Below, piece after piece: positions 44,220 through 53,401 of a DNA stretch of 64,000 nt. A model generated the notes under the pieces. That model worked only from the letters and a program-made list of their open reading frames with translations. It searched no databases and was not told the origin of the DNA. Each line of letters opens with the position of its first letter. Positions within the stretch are counted from its first letter, which is position 1. The position numbers and the translations under genes were made by a program. The stretch is from Pseudalkalibacillus sp051842935 (GTDB lineage Bacteria > Bacillota > Bacilli > Bacillales > Fictibacillaceae), in contig NZ_JBPXRR010000001.1 of the NCBI RefSeq assembly GCF_051842935.1, positions 2,914,001 to 2,978,000 of the forward strand, in the 5' to 3' direction.

Positions 44220-45407
44220 TTATTGCTTTTCTACTTCGACCATGATTGCGTCTCCTTGACCACCGCCACTGCAAATTGCAGCGATACCGATTCCGCCTCC
44301 GCGACGTTTCAGTTCGTGGATCAAGGTGATGATGATACGTGCTCCGCTTGCCCCGATCGGATGACCGAGTGCGACCGCACCACCGTTCACGTTCACTTTT
44401 TCCGCGTCAAGATCTGCAATTTGTGAGCTTGCCAGTGCTACTGCCGCAAAGGCTTCATTCACTTCAAAAAGATCGATTTCCGATAAAGATCTTCCAGTTT
44501 TCTTAAGGAGTTCATTGATGACGACACCCGGTGTTTGCGGGAAGTTTTCCGGTTCCATCGCAATTGCCGTGTGACCAAGAATCGTTGCCATCACTTGTTT
44601 GCCTTCTTTTTTCGCGCGATCCTCAGACATAAGGACGAGCGCACCAGCACCATCGTTTACGCCTGGTGCGTTTCCTGCCGTAATCGTTCCATCATGGTCG
44701 AACACCGGCTTCAATTTCCCAAGTGCTTCAGCTGTCGAATCCTTACGTGGTGCCTCATCGGCATCTACTACGACTGGATCTCCTTTTCGCTGAGGAACAT
44801 CGACTGAGATGATCTCCTCTGCTAATTTTCCAGATTCCGTTGCCGCTACTGCACGTTGATGACTTCGGAATGCCCATTCGTCCTGCTGCTCTCGCGTGAG
44901 GTTGAACTCTTTTGCCGTCGAGTTTCCGTAGTTCCCCATATGGACACCCTTAAAAGAGCACGTCAATCCATCGGATACCATCGAGTCGATGACCTTGCCA
45001 TCACCCATACGGAAGCCCCAACGTGCTTTTGGCATCATGTAAGGCGCGTTACTCATCGATTCCATGCCACCGGCAACGATGACCTCTTCATCTCCAGCAC
45101 GGATGATCTGATCTGCCATCGTCACACTTCTCATTCCAGAGGCACAAACTTTGTTGACAGTCTCCGTTTTCACTCCCCATGGAATGCCAGCGATGTTGGC
45201 AGCTTGACGGGATGGGATTTGCCCTTGCCCTGCTTGAAGGACGCAACCCATGATGACTTCGTCGACATCCTGTGGCGAAATGCCTGCGCGGACGAGCGCT
45301 TCTTTGATCGCTGTTCCTCCAAGTTGGGACGCTGTCAATGAACTGAGAGCACCTCCGAATTTTCCAAACGGCGTACGGACTCCACTAACGATTACGGTCT
45401 TCCCCAT
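44220..45407 (-). CDS. mmgA: acetyl-CoA C-acetyltransferase (thiolase)
   Basis: 395-residue thiolase. The acyl-accepting Cys is in NKVCASGMRSV near residue 88; the second catalytic pair is GHPIGASGARI and CSGGGQGDA near the C-terminus. It cleaves acetoacetyl- or 3-ketoacyl-CoA or condenses acetyl-CoA. Preceded by AAAAGGAGG and by an internal promoter, so it can be transcribed apart from fadF. Confidence 0.95.
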   Translation of the reverse strand: MGKTVIVSGVRTPFGKFGGALSSLTASQLGGTAIKEALVRAGISPQDVDEVIMGCVLQAGQGQIPSRQAANIAGIPWGVKTETVNKVCASGMRSVTMADQIIRAGDEEVIVAGGMESMSNAPYMMPKARWGFRMGDGKVIDSMVSDGLTCSFKGVHMGNYGNSTAKEFNLTREQQDEWAFRSHQRAVAATESGKLAEEIISVDVPQRKGDPVVVDADEAPRKDSTAEALGKLKPVFDHDGTITAGNAPGVNDGAGALVLMSEDRAKKEGKQVMATILGHTAIAMEPENFPQTPGVVINELLKKTGRSLSEIDLFEVNEAFAAVALASSQIADLDAEKVNVNGGAVALGHPIGASGARIIITLIHELKRRGGGIGIAAICSGGGQGDAIMVEVEKQ

Positions 45408-45439
45408 TTGCTAACTCCTCCTTTTAATTGGTGAATTGC

Positions 45440-45469
45440 ATTAGACTAAAATTGCGAGCGAACGCTCAA
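45440..45469 (-). promoter_or_regulatory. internal promoter with operator-like palindrome ahead of the thiolase gene
   Basis: Minus-strand TTGAGC (45464-45469), 18-base spacer, TCTAAT (45440-45445). The perfect palindrome GAGCG-AA-CGCTC (45456-45467) overlaps the -35. The same core covers the -35 at 263-268, and a TetR regulator is encoded in this operon. Confidence 0.55.
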
Positions 45470-45485
45470 TCGGCTACATAGAAAG

Positions 45486-45517
45486 AGATCAAGCTCGGTT
45501 TTCGGCCGAGCTGATCT
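45486..45517 (-). terminator. hairpin between fadF and the thiolase gene
   Basis: AGCTCGG/CCGAGCT (45492-45498, 45506-45512) extended by AGATC/GATCT across one bulged base; CTCTTTCT follows on the minus strand. Either a partial terminator or a processing site, which would lower thiolase relative to fadF. Confidence 0.5.
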
Positions 45518-45536
45518 ATGGGCTTAAGCTTTTCAT

Positions 45537-47669
45537 CTATTGAGCAATCTTTTGTTCTTCGTTTCCAAGTACGGAGCGTTCGAGGATTTCAACGACATCC
45601 AGCGTCTGGACGTTGTCTTCCACTTCTTTCGCTTTCGTACCGTCACTGAGCATCGTCAGGCAGTAAGGACATCCGCTTCCGATCATCGTCGGACTCACTT
45701 CGAGCGCTTGCTCTGTACGTGATACGTTGACTCGATGTCCTGCATCTTCTTCCATCCACATCAGTCCGCCACCGGCTCCACAGCACATACCGTTTTGACG
45801 GTTACGGTTCATTTCAACGACGTTCACGCCCGGAATCGCTTTCAAAATATCACGAGGTGGTTCATACACTTCGTTGTAACGACCTAGGTAACAAGAATCA
45901 TGATATGTGATCGTCTCGTTGACTTCGTGTGTTGGATTCAAGCGACCTTCACGGATCCATTCTGCTAACAACTCTGTATGGTGATACACTTCTACGCCTT
46001 CTAGACCGAAATCAGGATACTCATTTTTGAATGTGTTATAAGCGTGAGGGTCGATCGTGATGATCTTCTTCACGTTATGCTTTTCAAACAACTCGATGTT
46101 CTTCGTCGCGATTTCCTGGAACAAGAATTCGTTTCCGATACGACGAGGCGTATCTCCAGAGTTTTTCTCCTTGTTACCGAGGATTGCGAACTTGATGCCT
46201 GCTGAGTTCATCATGCGTGCAAGAGACAACGCAATCTTTTGGCTTCGGTTATCGTAAGAGCCCATTGAGCTTACCCAGAACAGGTACTCAAACTCTTCAC
46301 CAGCTTTTTCAACTTCTTTTACAGTTGGGATATGGACATCATCGTGTCCGTCGCGCCAATCTTCACGCTCTTTACGGCTAAGGCCCCAAGGGTTACCTTG
46401 ACGCTCGATGTTCTGGATTGCACGCTGGCCATCCGCATCCATCTTCCCTTCCGTCAGAACGAGGTAACGACGCATGTCGATGATCTTATCGACGTGTTCG
46501 TTCATGACTGGACATTGGTCCTCACAGTTACGACATGTCGTACATGCCCAGATTTCTTCTTCCGTGATGACGTCACCGATCAGATCGATCGTATATTCGA
46601 ATCCACGGCTTCCTTCTTCTACAGCTGCAGCCGTTTCGTTATGTCCGACACCTTGTGCTGCCAATTGGTTCCCTGTCGTGTTACTGAACGCAACAGCAGG
46701 TACCCAAGGTGTACGAGATGTGACCGCTGCTCCTTTTTCCGTCAAATGATCACGAATCTTGATGATCAGATCCATTGGAGAAAGCATTTTACCAGTACCC
46801 GTCGCTGGACAGACGTTTGTACAACGTCCGCACTCGACACATGCATAAAGGTCGACTAGCTGCTTCTGGTTGAAGTCCTCTACTTTACCAACACCGAATG
46901 TTTCTTGTGTTTCATCTTCAAAATCAATCGCTGCAAGCCTTCCAACCTTATGCGTACGGCCCAAGAATACGTTGATCGGACCTGCGATCAAATGCGCGTG
47001 CTTGGATTGCGGTACGTACACTAGGAATGTGAGCAAGATCAACAGGTGAACCCACCAGGATACATAGAATAGGACGGCAGAGCCGGTTTCTCCTACCCAC
47101 CCGAATAAAAAGGCGATGGCACTCGCAACAGGTGCTGTCCAGCTCAATTCAAGGTCATGCCAGATGATTTCCATTCCGTTTCCGAATAGTACGGAAAGCA
47201 TCAAGCCACCGATAAAGATCAGTACGAGTCCTGCTTTAAAGCCACGCTTCAAGCGGACGAGCTTTTCGATGTAACGGCGGTAAAAAGCCCAGATCACCGC
47301 TACAAGAATCATCAAGGTGACAAGTTCCTGGAACAATGTAAAGCCTGGATAAAGCGGTCCAAGTGGCAGATGCGATTCTGGCGCCAGTCCTTTCCAGATC
47401 ATATCGATCGCGCCGAATTGAACCATGATGAATCCATAGAACATCATGACGTGGATGATTCCACTCTTTTTATCTTTCAAAAGTTTCTTTTGCCCGAAAA
47501 CGTTGACGAGAATCGACTGGAATCGTTCCTTCATCGTATGATCGAATTCAGCTTTCTTCCCAAGCTTGATATACTCGTATCTCGTTTTCACGACGTAAGC
47601 GAATAAGTAGAATGCGTAAGCGGTTACAAAAAGAAATGCAAGCCAGTTGATAATCAATAGTGCGTCCAA
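45537..47669 (-). CDS. fadF: FadF, iron-sulfur (heterodisulfide-reductase-like) electron-transfer protein
   Basis: 710-residue membrane protein with several N-terminal helices (residues 1-230), two 4Fe-4S motifs (CVECGRCTNVCPA and CTTCRNCEDQCP) and two CCG-type cysteine domains (YHDSCYLGRYN and NGMCCGAGGG). Homologous to B. subtilis FadF (YwjF), in the FadR regulon, and thought to pass electrons from acyl-CoA dehydrogenase/ETF to menaquinone. First gene of the block. ATG start; promoter and FadR-type box about 100-130 bases upstream. Confidence 0.94.
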   Translation of the reverse strand: MDALLIINWLAFLFVTAYAFYLFAYVVKTRYEYIKLGKKAEFDHTMKERFQSILVNVFGQKKLLKDKKSGIIHVMMFYGFIMVQFGAIDMIWKGLAPESHLPLGPLYPGFTLFQELVTLMILVAVIWAFYRRYIEKLVRLKRGFKAGLVLIFIGGLMLSVLFGNGMEIIWHDLELSWTAPVASAIAFLFGWVGETGSAVLFYVSWWVHLLILLTFLVYVPQSKHAHLIAGPINVFLGRTHKVGRLAAIDFEDETQETFGVGKVEDFNQKQLVDLYACVECGRCTNVCPATGTGKMLSPMDLIIKIRDHLTEKGAAVTSRTPWVPAVAFSNTTGNQLAAQGVGHNETAAAVEEGSRGFEYTIDLIGDVITEEEIWACTTCRNCEDQCPVMNEHVDKIIDMRRYLVLTEGKMDADGQRAIQNIERQGNPWGLSRKEREDWRDGHDDVHIPTVKEVEKAGEEFEYLFWVSSMGSYDNRSQKIALSLARMMNSAGIKFAILGNKEKNSGDTPRRIGNEFLFQEIATKNIELFEKHNVKKIITIDPHAYNTFKNEYPDFGLEGVEVYHHTELLAEWIREGRLNPTHEVNETITYHDSCYLGRYNEVYEPPRDILKAIPGVNVVEMNRNRQNGMCCGAGGGLMWMEEDAGHRVNVSRTEQALEVSPTMIGSGCPYCLTMLSDGTKAKEVEDNVQTLDVVEILERSVLGNEEQKIAQ

Positions 47670-47764
47670 AATGTTTCAGCCCCCTTCGGTTTTTCATGCG
47701 GTGAATTTACGGAAAAAAATAAATTAGGACCTCAATTCAGAATGAAACTAATTTTCTGACATCA

Positions 47765-47801
47765 TTATAGCATAGATTCTTGTGAATGAGCATTCAGTCA
47801 A
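47765..47801 (-). promoter_or_regulatory. FadR-type operator over the fadF promoter
   Basis: TGAATGAGCATTCAGTCA (47784-47801) matches the Bacillus FadR box TGAATGA-N4-TCATTCA at 13 of 14 defined positions. It overlaps the -35 region for the minus-strand -10 TATAAT (47765-47770). The box also lies between fadF and the divergent ywjE. Confidence 0.75.
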
Positions 47802-47913
47802 CGATATTTTTGTAAAAAATTCTACATTTTTGGATGAGCCTTTTTTCCTGAATTTGATAGTTGAAGGTGCATTTGGGAATAGTAAGAGCACTACGAAAAG
47901 AGGAGCGGTTCCC

Positions 47914-49110
47914 ATGAGCGTGCTTATGACAATCGTCATAATCCTTGCCATCATAGTGATTTGGGCGATTGCCGACTTCACTCTCGGAAGAAAAAAACAT
48001 CAATCTGAATCCAATAAACTGACGCTCTCCCCAGAAGATGGTGATTGGGACTTCTTTTCAGAAGGGTCGACTTTTTTTGCACAATTTTTCGAAGATCTGA
48101 GGGCTGCCCAGTCGTTCATTTACGTCCAGTTCTATATCGTGCGGGATGATCCTCTCGGTCGCGAACTGTTCCAGATTTTAAAGAAGAAGGCTTCAGAGGG
48201 CGTTGAAGTGTTCTTTGTCGTGGATGCACTTGGGAGCCATAAATTGCCGAAGCAAGTGGTGGAAAATCTTCGTTCATCAGGCGTAAAGGTGTTGCTTATA
48301 GAAAGACCGAAATTTCCTTACTTGTTTTATTCCTATAATCGACGAAACCATCGCAAAGTCTCCGTCATAGATGGACGTTATGCGTATATTGGGGGATACA
48401 ATGTCGGAGAGGAATACCTTGGAAAAGATCCGAAATTAGGCCATTGGCGGGATTATCATTTGCGATTGTCCGGACAAGTAGTAAGGCAGTTCCATTCCTT
48501 GATCCGATGGGAATTGGAGCAATCAACAGATGAATCATTCGACATTGATTTTCCTGATGTCTCTGAAACCGGTTCAGAACCATTCGAGTTACTTGCCACC
48601 AACGGTCAGCATATGGAGGAATTTTTCGTCAACAAAGTGAACGAAGCGAAGTCCTCCATTTTTATCGGTACACCTTATTTCATCCCTGGTCGGAAGCTTG
48701 TCCAAGCTTTGAAAAACGCATGTCAAAATGGCGTGAAAGTGAAGATTTTGATTCCGATGAGAGCGGATCACCTTTTCGTAAAAGAAGCAGCCATCCCGTA
48801 TTTACTCCCGTTACTCAATGCAGGAGCAGAAATATACCGGTACTATCCAGGTTTTTATCACGCGAAAGTGTTGATGATCGACCACTCTTTTTGTGATATT
48901 GGAACGGCTAATTTTGATAAAAGAAGCTTTTATTTGAACAATGAAGTGAACTGCTTATTCACGAGCGAAACGTTGATTGAGAAGATTTCAAAGGTGATCG
49001 ACTTCGATCTACAACAATCCGAACAGCTTTCCCTGCCCGATTTGACGCAACGATCTATTCTGGATCGTACAAAAGGGCTTTTCGCAAATATGATATCTAG
49101 ATTTTTATGA
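47914..49110 (+). CDS. ywjE: phospholipase D-family cardiolipin synthase-like protein YwjE
   Basis: 398-residue membrane protein of the PLD superfamily. One N-terminal membrane helix (LMTIVIILAIIVIWAIADF) and two HKD motifs, HRKVSVIDG near residue 150 and HAKVLMIDH near 315. It should transfer phosphatidyl groups between two phosphatidylglycerols, or a related reaction. Same length and same place (divergent from fadF) as B. subtilis ywjE. Start ATG 47914 after AGAGGAG; the frame is open further upstream but without a ribosome site. Confidence 0.9.
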   Translation: MSVLMTIVIILAIIVIWAIADFTLGRKKHQSESNKLTLSPEDGDWDFFSEGSTFFAQFFEDLRAAQSFIYVQFYIVRDDPLGRELFQILKKKASEGVEVFFVVDALGSHKLPKQVVENLRSSGVKVLLIERPKFPYLFYSYNRRNHRKVSVIDGRYAYIGGYNVGEEYLGKDPKLGHWRDYHLRLSGQVVRQFHSLIRWELEQSTDESFDIDFPDVSETGSEPFELLATNGQHMEEFFVNKVNEAKSSIFIGTPYFIPGRKLVQALKNACQNGVKVKILIPMRADHLFVKEAAIPYLLPLLNAGAEIYRYYPGFYHAKVLMIDHSFCDIGTANFDKRSFYLNNEVNCLFTSETLIEKISKVIDFDLQQSEQLSLPDLTQRSILDRTKGLFANMISRFL

Positions 49111-49284
49111 GATGAATGCTGATGAATAGAGCGACCATCTGAGGTCTCCTCCCCCCCCACCTCCTTGCCCTATCATTTACATAAGGCTGGAGGTGCGTTA
49201 CAATTTGAGCAAATGTTTCCCATGAGCAAAATTCATGTGAATGGGTAACAAAACAGCGCTCGGTAAAAAGGAGTTGTTCTATTC

Positions 49285-49920
49285 ATGCTCAAACTATTAC
49301 ACGAATCTATCCCGTGGAGTAGTAAAATCAGTTTGTTGACATTCGGTCTCGCCATCATCTTTTCCCTCGTATCCACCCTTTTCCGAAGTGGTTCCAGCTT
49401 ACTTGTCAGTATGTTCGTCGTCCTTTTGTTCATATTGATCGGTATTATCGGCGATACGATCGGACTTGCTGCTGCCACTTCGAAAGAGGTCCACTTTCAT
49501 GCGATGGCATCGAAAAAAGTGACAGGAGCAAAGGAAGCTGCCTACATCTCCAAAAACGCACCCGTATTCTGTAGCTTCTTCAATGATGTTGTCGGTGATA
49601 TTGCAGGAATCGTAAGTGGCGCTGCATCGACTGCCGTTGTTTTTCAAGCAGCCAAAATAATCAATACGACGGAAGGATCTGTTCTATTCATCATCATTAC
49701 CGTTATTCTGACGAGTATCATTGCTGCACTAACCGTTGGAGGTAAGGCGATCTGCAAAACCATCGCCATTTATCAGTCCACCAACATCATTATCTTTACG
49801 GGTAAATGTATTTATTTTGGCAATCGTTTGGTTCAATTGTTCATGTTCAAACAACCAAGAAAAAAGAAAGCGTATCATCGATTCAAAAAAGCACCTGGTG
49901 ACATAGCCAATAATGCATAG
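49285..49920 (+). CDS. membrane protein resembling the DUF21/CNNM domain
   Basis: 211-residue protein with four hydrophobic segments (about 18-62, 100-120, 130-155, 165-190) and a basic C-terminus (KQPRKKKAYHRFKK). The segment GDTIGLAAATSKEVHFHAMASKKVTGAKEA resembles the first helix and loop of DUF21 (CorB/CNNM Mg/Co transporters), but the CBS and CorC parts are absent. Assignment is tentative. AAGGAG is ten bases before the ATG; a CACCTCC/GGAGGTG hairpin lies upstream at 49158-49195, next to an eight-C run. Confidence 0.6.
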   Translation: MLKLLHESIPWSSKISLLTFGLAIIFSLVSTLFRSGSSLLVSMFVVLLFILIGIIGDTIGLAAATSKEVHFHAMASKKVTGAKEAAYISKNAPVFCSFFNDVVGDIAGIVSGAASTAVVFQAAKIINTTEGSVLFIIITVILTSIIAALTVGGKAICKTIAIYQSTNIIIFTGKCIYFGNRLVQLFMFKQPRKKKAYHRFKKAPGDIANNA

Positions 49921-49931
49921 TTTTGAAATGT

Positions 49932-49960
49932 AAAAAACGACAGTCCGTGGACTGTCGTTT
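49932..49960. terminator. bidirectional terminator between convergent genes
   Basis: AAACGACAGT/ACTGTCGTTT (49935-49944, 49951-49960) with a 6-base loop. Six U follow on the minus strand, three on the plus. Confidence 0.85.
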
Positions 49961-49963
49961 GCG

Positions 49964-50434
49964 CTATGCAGATATTTTGGCTTGTTTCTGTACATATTTC
50001 GGGACTGAACCTTTCACGACGACGGTGCCTGCGACCAGGTCATGCAAGCTCTTTCGATCCGTTCGCAAGAGCATCATACCGAAGCTGACCACGAGCAAAG
50101 CCCCAAATGAAACGATATAGAAAAATGGAACGATTCCATAACGGAGAAACATGGAAAGATAACCAGGCGGATTGCCTTTTCGCATTTCAATCCGGATTCC
50201 AGCCATCCATTTTCCGATGGTATACCCTCGGGTCAAAACAGGGACCATCAACCAATAGAAGGCTTCAAGGGCAATCGTTACCCAATCTCCCCTCCAATTC
50301 CCTACAACGAGAAAACTGATGACGGCCAATGGAGCAGTAATGACGACAAGGTCGACAATCAAAGCAAGAACTCGTTGCCAAATCGAAGCGTACACATGAA
50401 TGTTCGGACGTTGCTTGTTCATGACTTCGTCCAA
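49964..50434 (-). CDS. RDD family membrane protein
   Basis: 156-residue protein of the RDD family: ASIWQRVLALIVDLVVIT (Arg and Asp pair in the first helix), a second helix pair, and C-terminal RTDRKSLHDLVAGTVVV, the family signature. Function unknown; some RDD proteins are Na/H antiporters. Start is TTG 50434, eight bases after GGAGG; the ATG four codons on is too far away. Confidence 0.85.
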   Translation of the reverse strand: MDEVMNKQRPNIHVYASIWQRVLALIVDLVVITAPLAVISFLVVGNWRGDWVTIALEAFYWLMVPVLTRGYTIGKWMAGIRIEMRKGNPPGYLSMFLRYGIVPFFYIVSFGALLVVSFGMMLLRTDRKSLHDLVAGTVVVKGSVPKYVQKQAKISA

Positions 50435-50505
50435 GAGCCTCTCCTCCTAAACAATAGCTTGTATAAAACTACTGTATGCACGAACACTGACAATTATTTC
50501 GGGTG

Positions 50506-51273
50506 TCAGTCGACGTTGGAGCTCATGAATGTATCGACAAGTTGGTTGAACGCGCGCCATTGTCGGATTGGTACTTCGTGAAATGCATTCCTTACAATCG
50601 CAATCTTTCCGTTTTTCAATGATGTCTCGTAATCCCTTTGATACCGTCGGATGTGCTTGACGAACTGTCCATAGATGACAAGGACTGGGTAATCCATTTC
50701 CGGCAGACGTTCACAGCAGGAATAATGGTAGGATGCTTCATAGAATTCATACCAATTGCGCTGATTTGTACTACTTACGGTTTTCCACAGCCGATTTCGA
50801 TCTTCCTGCTGGATTCCATGACTTGTTACGAGAATTTTTCCTAAAAGATCCGGACTGAGTTTCAACAGTTTCATTCCAGCAAGGAATTCCGCTTTCAACA
50901 TAGGTGTACAGACATGCGGAAAGCCCCCGCTCAAAATGAGCGCTTTCGTCCGTTCCGGGTAAGTGAGGGCAAAATGCTGGGCAACTGTCCCACCTGCCGA
51001 GTAGCCACAAATAACCGCTTTTTCCAAACTCAAAGTGTCCATCAGATGGAGCAGTTCCTCTGCCAGTGACTCGATGGTTACAGGCTCTTCAGTCCCTTCA
51101 CTTTCTCCGTGACCGCACATGTCATAGAAGATGACCCTATAGGATGACGAAAGCGCCTTTTGATAATAAAAGACGCTTTTTCCCAATCCAGGTGGATGCA
51201 AGAATAGGATCGGAGTCCCTTCTCCCTGATCGATGATGCTCAGTTGACGATGGTGTACAGACAAGGTATCCAA
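50506..51273 (-). CDS. alpha/beta hydrolase
   Basis: 255-residue alpha/beta-hydrolase fold protein. Nucleophile Ser92 in CGYSAGG, oxyanion region FLHPPGLG and catalytic His in RNAFHEVPI. The usual acidic residue after the strand PVLVIYG is missing (Q-F-V instead of E-x-D), so the triad may use another acid or be incomplete. TTG start at 51273 with AAAGGAG ten bases before. It follows the XapX gene by 15 bases. Substrate unknown. Confidence 0.8.
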   Translation of the reverse strand: MDTLSVHHRQLSIIDQGEGTPILFLHPPGLGKSVFYYQKALSSSYRVIFYDMCGHGESEGTEEPVTIESLAEELLHLMDTLSLEKAVICGYSAGGTVAQHFALTYPERTKALILSGGFPHVCTPMLKAEFLAGMKLLKLSPDLLGKILVTSHGIQQEDRNRLWKTVSSTNQRNWYEFYEASYHYSCCERLPEMDYPVLVIYGQFVKHIRRYQRDYETSLKNGKIAIVRNAFHEVPIRQWRAFNQLVDTFMSSNVD

Positions 51274-51288
51274 TGGCCAATGACTCCT

Positions 51289-51462
51289 TTAATTGTTCAT
51301 GATATAAGGTAAAACTGAAATAACGAACTTATAACCTAAGTAGATTCCGACGATTCCAAGGATACCTGAGAAGGCAGGAGGTGCTGGAATGGGCAATTTG
51401 AAGAGCGCAAATACAACGCCCACAATAAAGCCAGATAAGATGGATAATAGTAATAGTTTCAT
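51289..51462 (-). CDS. XapX domain small membrane protein
   Basis: 57-residue protein with two hydrophobic segments and the family centre FKLPIPAPPAFSGILGIVG (a proline-rich turn between helices), ending YKFVISVLPYIMNN. GGAGGA is eight bases before the ATG. It overlaps the ribosome-binding region of the downstream hydrolase gene, so the two form a small operon. Function of the family is unknown. Confidence 0.85.
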   Translation of the reverse strand: MKLLLLSILSGFIVGVVFALFKLPIPAPPAFSGILGIVGIYLGYKFVISVLPYIMNN

Positions 51463-51510
51463 TTCATGATTCCTCCAAATAAATGATGCTCTTATTAGCG
51501 TACAAAGTTC

Positions 51511-51641
51511 AGAAATTCACTCGCTTTCCGCACTTGCACAGGATGTGCTGACTTCGACGTTCACCATAGGACGTGGTGGTAGTTAGTCGAAGGTCCATGT
51601 TGTCCTGGCTCGCTAATCCCGCAGGAGTCTCGTGAATTTCT
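51511..51641. repeat. divergent short copy of the dispersed repeat family
   Basis: Inverted ends AGAAATTCAC and CGTGAATTTCT enclose TCGCTTTCCGC and CCTGGCTCGCTAATCCCGCAGGAGTC. The middle differs from the other two short copies. It lies between argS and the XapX gene. Confidence 0.6.
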
Positions 51642-51681
51642 TTAATCCTCTTTTATACTGTAAAATCACTTAACAACAAAT

Positions 51682-51714
51682 GATGCTCTCTGCATTAGTA
51701 TGACAGAGAGCATC
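51682..51714 (-). terminator. intrinsic terminator of argS
   Basis: A perfect 11-bp stem GATGCTCTCTG/CAGAGAGCATC (51682-51692, 51704-51714) followed by ATTTGTTGTT on the minus strand. Confidence 0.75.
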
Positions 51715-51730
51715 TGAAAATATGTTTCTC

Positions 51731-53401
51731 TTACATTTTTTCCGGAGCGGAAACTCCGATTAGTTTCGTTCCGTTCTCTAACGTCTGTTGAACTGCTTTC
51801 ATCAACTTATATCGAGCTTTACTTTGCTCTGGTTGTTCATCATCCAGTACACGCTCTGCGTTATAGAAGCTGTGAAGTGCAGATGCCAATTCAAACAGAT
51901 AATTCGTCATGCGGTGCGTCGAGAGTGTCAACGCAGCATCATCCACTGCTTCCGGGAATTCACCAAGCTTTTTCAACAGGTCGAATTCTTTCTCCGAGTT
52001 GATATAAGACAGATCGACATCCTCTTCAAAAGAGTACCCCTTCTCTTCACCCTGTCTGAGCATGCTGCATACCCGCGCATGCGCATATTGGATGTAGTAG
52101 ACCGGATTCTCGTTCGAACGGGAAACAGCCAAGTCCATATCGAAATCGAGGTGAGAGTCCGAGCTTCTCATTGCGAAGAAATAACGCATTGCATCAACAC
52201 CGACTTCATCCATCAAATCTCTTAGCGTAACTGCTTTACCGGTACGCTTACTCATCTTCACCTTTTCACCGTTCTGGAACAAGCTGACGAGCTGGATGAT
52301 TTGAATTTCGAGTTGATCTCGATTGTATCCCATCGCTTCGACCGCGGCCTTCATACGCGGAATGTAGCCGTGGTGGTCTGCTCCCCATACGTTGATCAGC
52401 GTTTCGAATCCACGCTTGAACTTGTCATAGTGATACGCGATGTCTGGTGTCAGATAGGTGTATGTCCCGTCATTTTTAATCAAAACGCGGTCCTTATCGT
52501 CACCGAAGTCCGTTGTTCTGAACCAAGTCGCTCCATCTTTTTCGTATGTGACGCCTTTTTCACGTAGCATATCCAACGCCTGGTCGATTTTACCTGACGT
52601 ATAAAGGCTTGTTTCAGAATAATACTCATCGAAGTTCACTCGGAATTCAGCCAGGTCCGCTTTGATTTTCTCAAGCTCTTTTTCTAGTCCGAACTCGCGG
52701 AAAAATTGCAAGCGCTCTTCCTGATTGTAATGGACGTACTTGTCTCCGTCCTTCTCAACCACTTCTTGCGCAAATCCGATGATGTCTTTTCCGTAATAGC
52801 CATCTTCTGGCATAGTCGCTTCTTTTCCTAACGCCTCCAGGTACCGTGCTTCAAGGGAAAGGGCGAGGTTATGGATTTGGTTACCCGCATCATTGATGTA
52901 ATACTCTCTTCCTACCTCATATCCCGCTTTATCGAGCAGGTTGCAGAGTGTGTCGCCGACTGCTGCTCCTCGTGCGTGCCCTAGATGAAGGCTTCCTGTC
53001 GGGTTCGCAGACACGAACTCGATCTGCACCTTTTTGTTATTACCAGTGTTCGTCGAGCCGTATTCTTCACCTGCATCAATGATCGTCGGAATCAGCTTCG
53101 TCAAATACTGATTATCCAAGTAAAAGTTGATGAATCCCGGACCAGCGACTTCAATTTTTTCAATGGAAGCTTTCGAACGATCGAAGTTCGCGACCATATC
53201 TTCTGCGATCTGACGTGGTGCTTTTTTCGCAATACGCGCAAGCTGCATCGCCATATTCGTTGCAAAGTCTCCGTGGTCTTTATTTTTCGGAAGTTCCAGT
53301 ACGACGTCTGGCAACTGATCTTCTTTTGCGAGTCCAGCTTTTATAACAGAGTCAGCAATTTCTTGTTTCAGTAGCTCTTTCACCTGTTCAACAATTGTCA
53401 T
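51731..53401 (-). CDS. argS: arginyl-tRNA synthetase
   Basis: 556-residue class I synthetase. HIGH-type motif in SLHLGHARGAAVGD near residue 135, KMSKR in GEKVKMSKRTGKAVT near 375, N-terminal Add1 domain and C-terminal DALR anticodon domain. The complete KMSK signature is present. The ATG overlaps the ywiB stop by four bases, implying translational coupling. Confidence 0.98.
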   Translation of the reverse strand: MTIVEQVKELLKQEIADSVIKAGLAKEDQLPDVVLELPKNKDHGDFATNMAMQLARIAKKAPRQIAEDMVANFDRSKASIEKIEVAGPGFINFYLDNQYLTKLIPTIIDAGEEYGSTNTGNNKKVQIEFVSANPTGSLHLGHARGAAVGDTLCNLLDKAGYEVGREYYINDAGNQIHNLALSLEARYLEALGKEATMPEDGYYGKDIIGFAQEVVEKDGDKYVHYNQEERLQFFREFGLEKELEKIKADLAEFRVNFDEYYSETSLYTSGKIDQALDMLREKGVTYEKDGATWFRTTDFGDDKDRVLIKNDGTYTYLTPDIAYHYDKFKRGFETLINVWGADHHGYIPRMKAAVEAMGYNRDQLEIQIIQLVSLFQNGEKVKMSKRTGKAVTLRDLMDEVGVDAMRYFFAMRSSDSHLDFDMDLAVSRSNENPVYYIQYAHARVCSMLRQGEEKGYSFEEDVDLSYINSEKEFDLLKKLGEFPEAVDDAALTLSTHRMTNYLFELASALHSFYNAERVLDDEQPEQSKARYKLMKAVQQTLENGTKLIGVSAPEKM

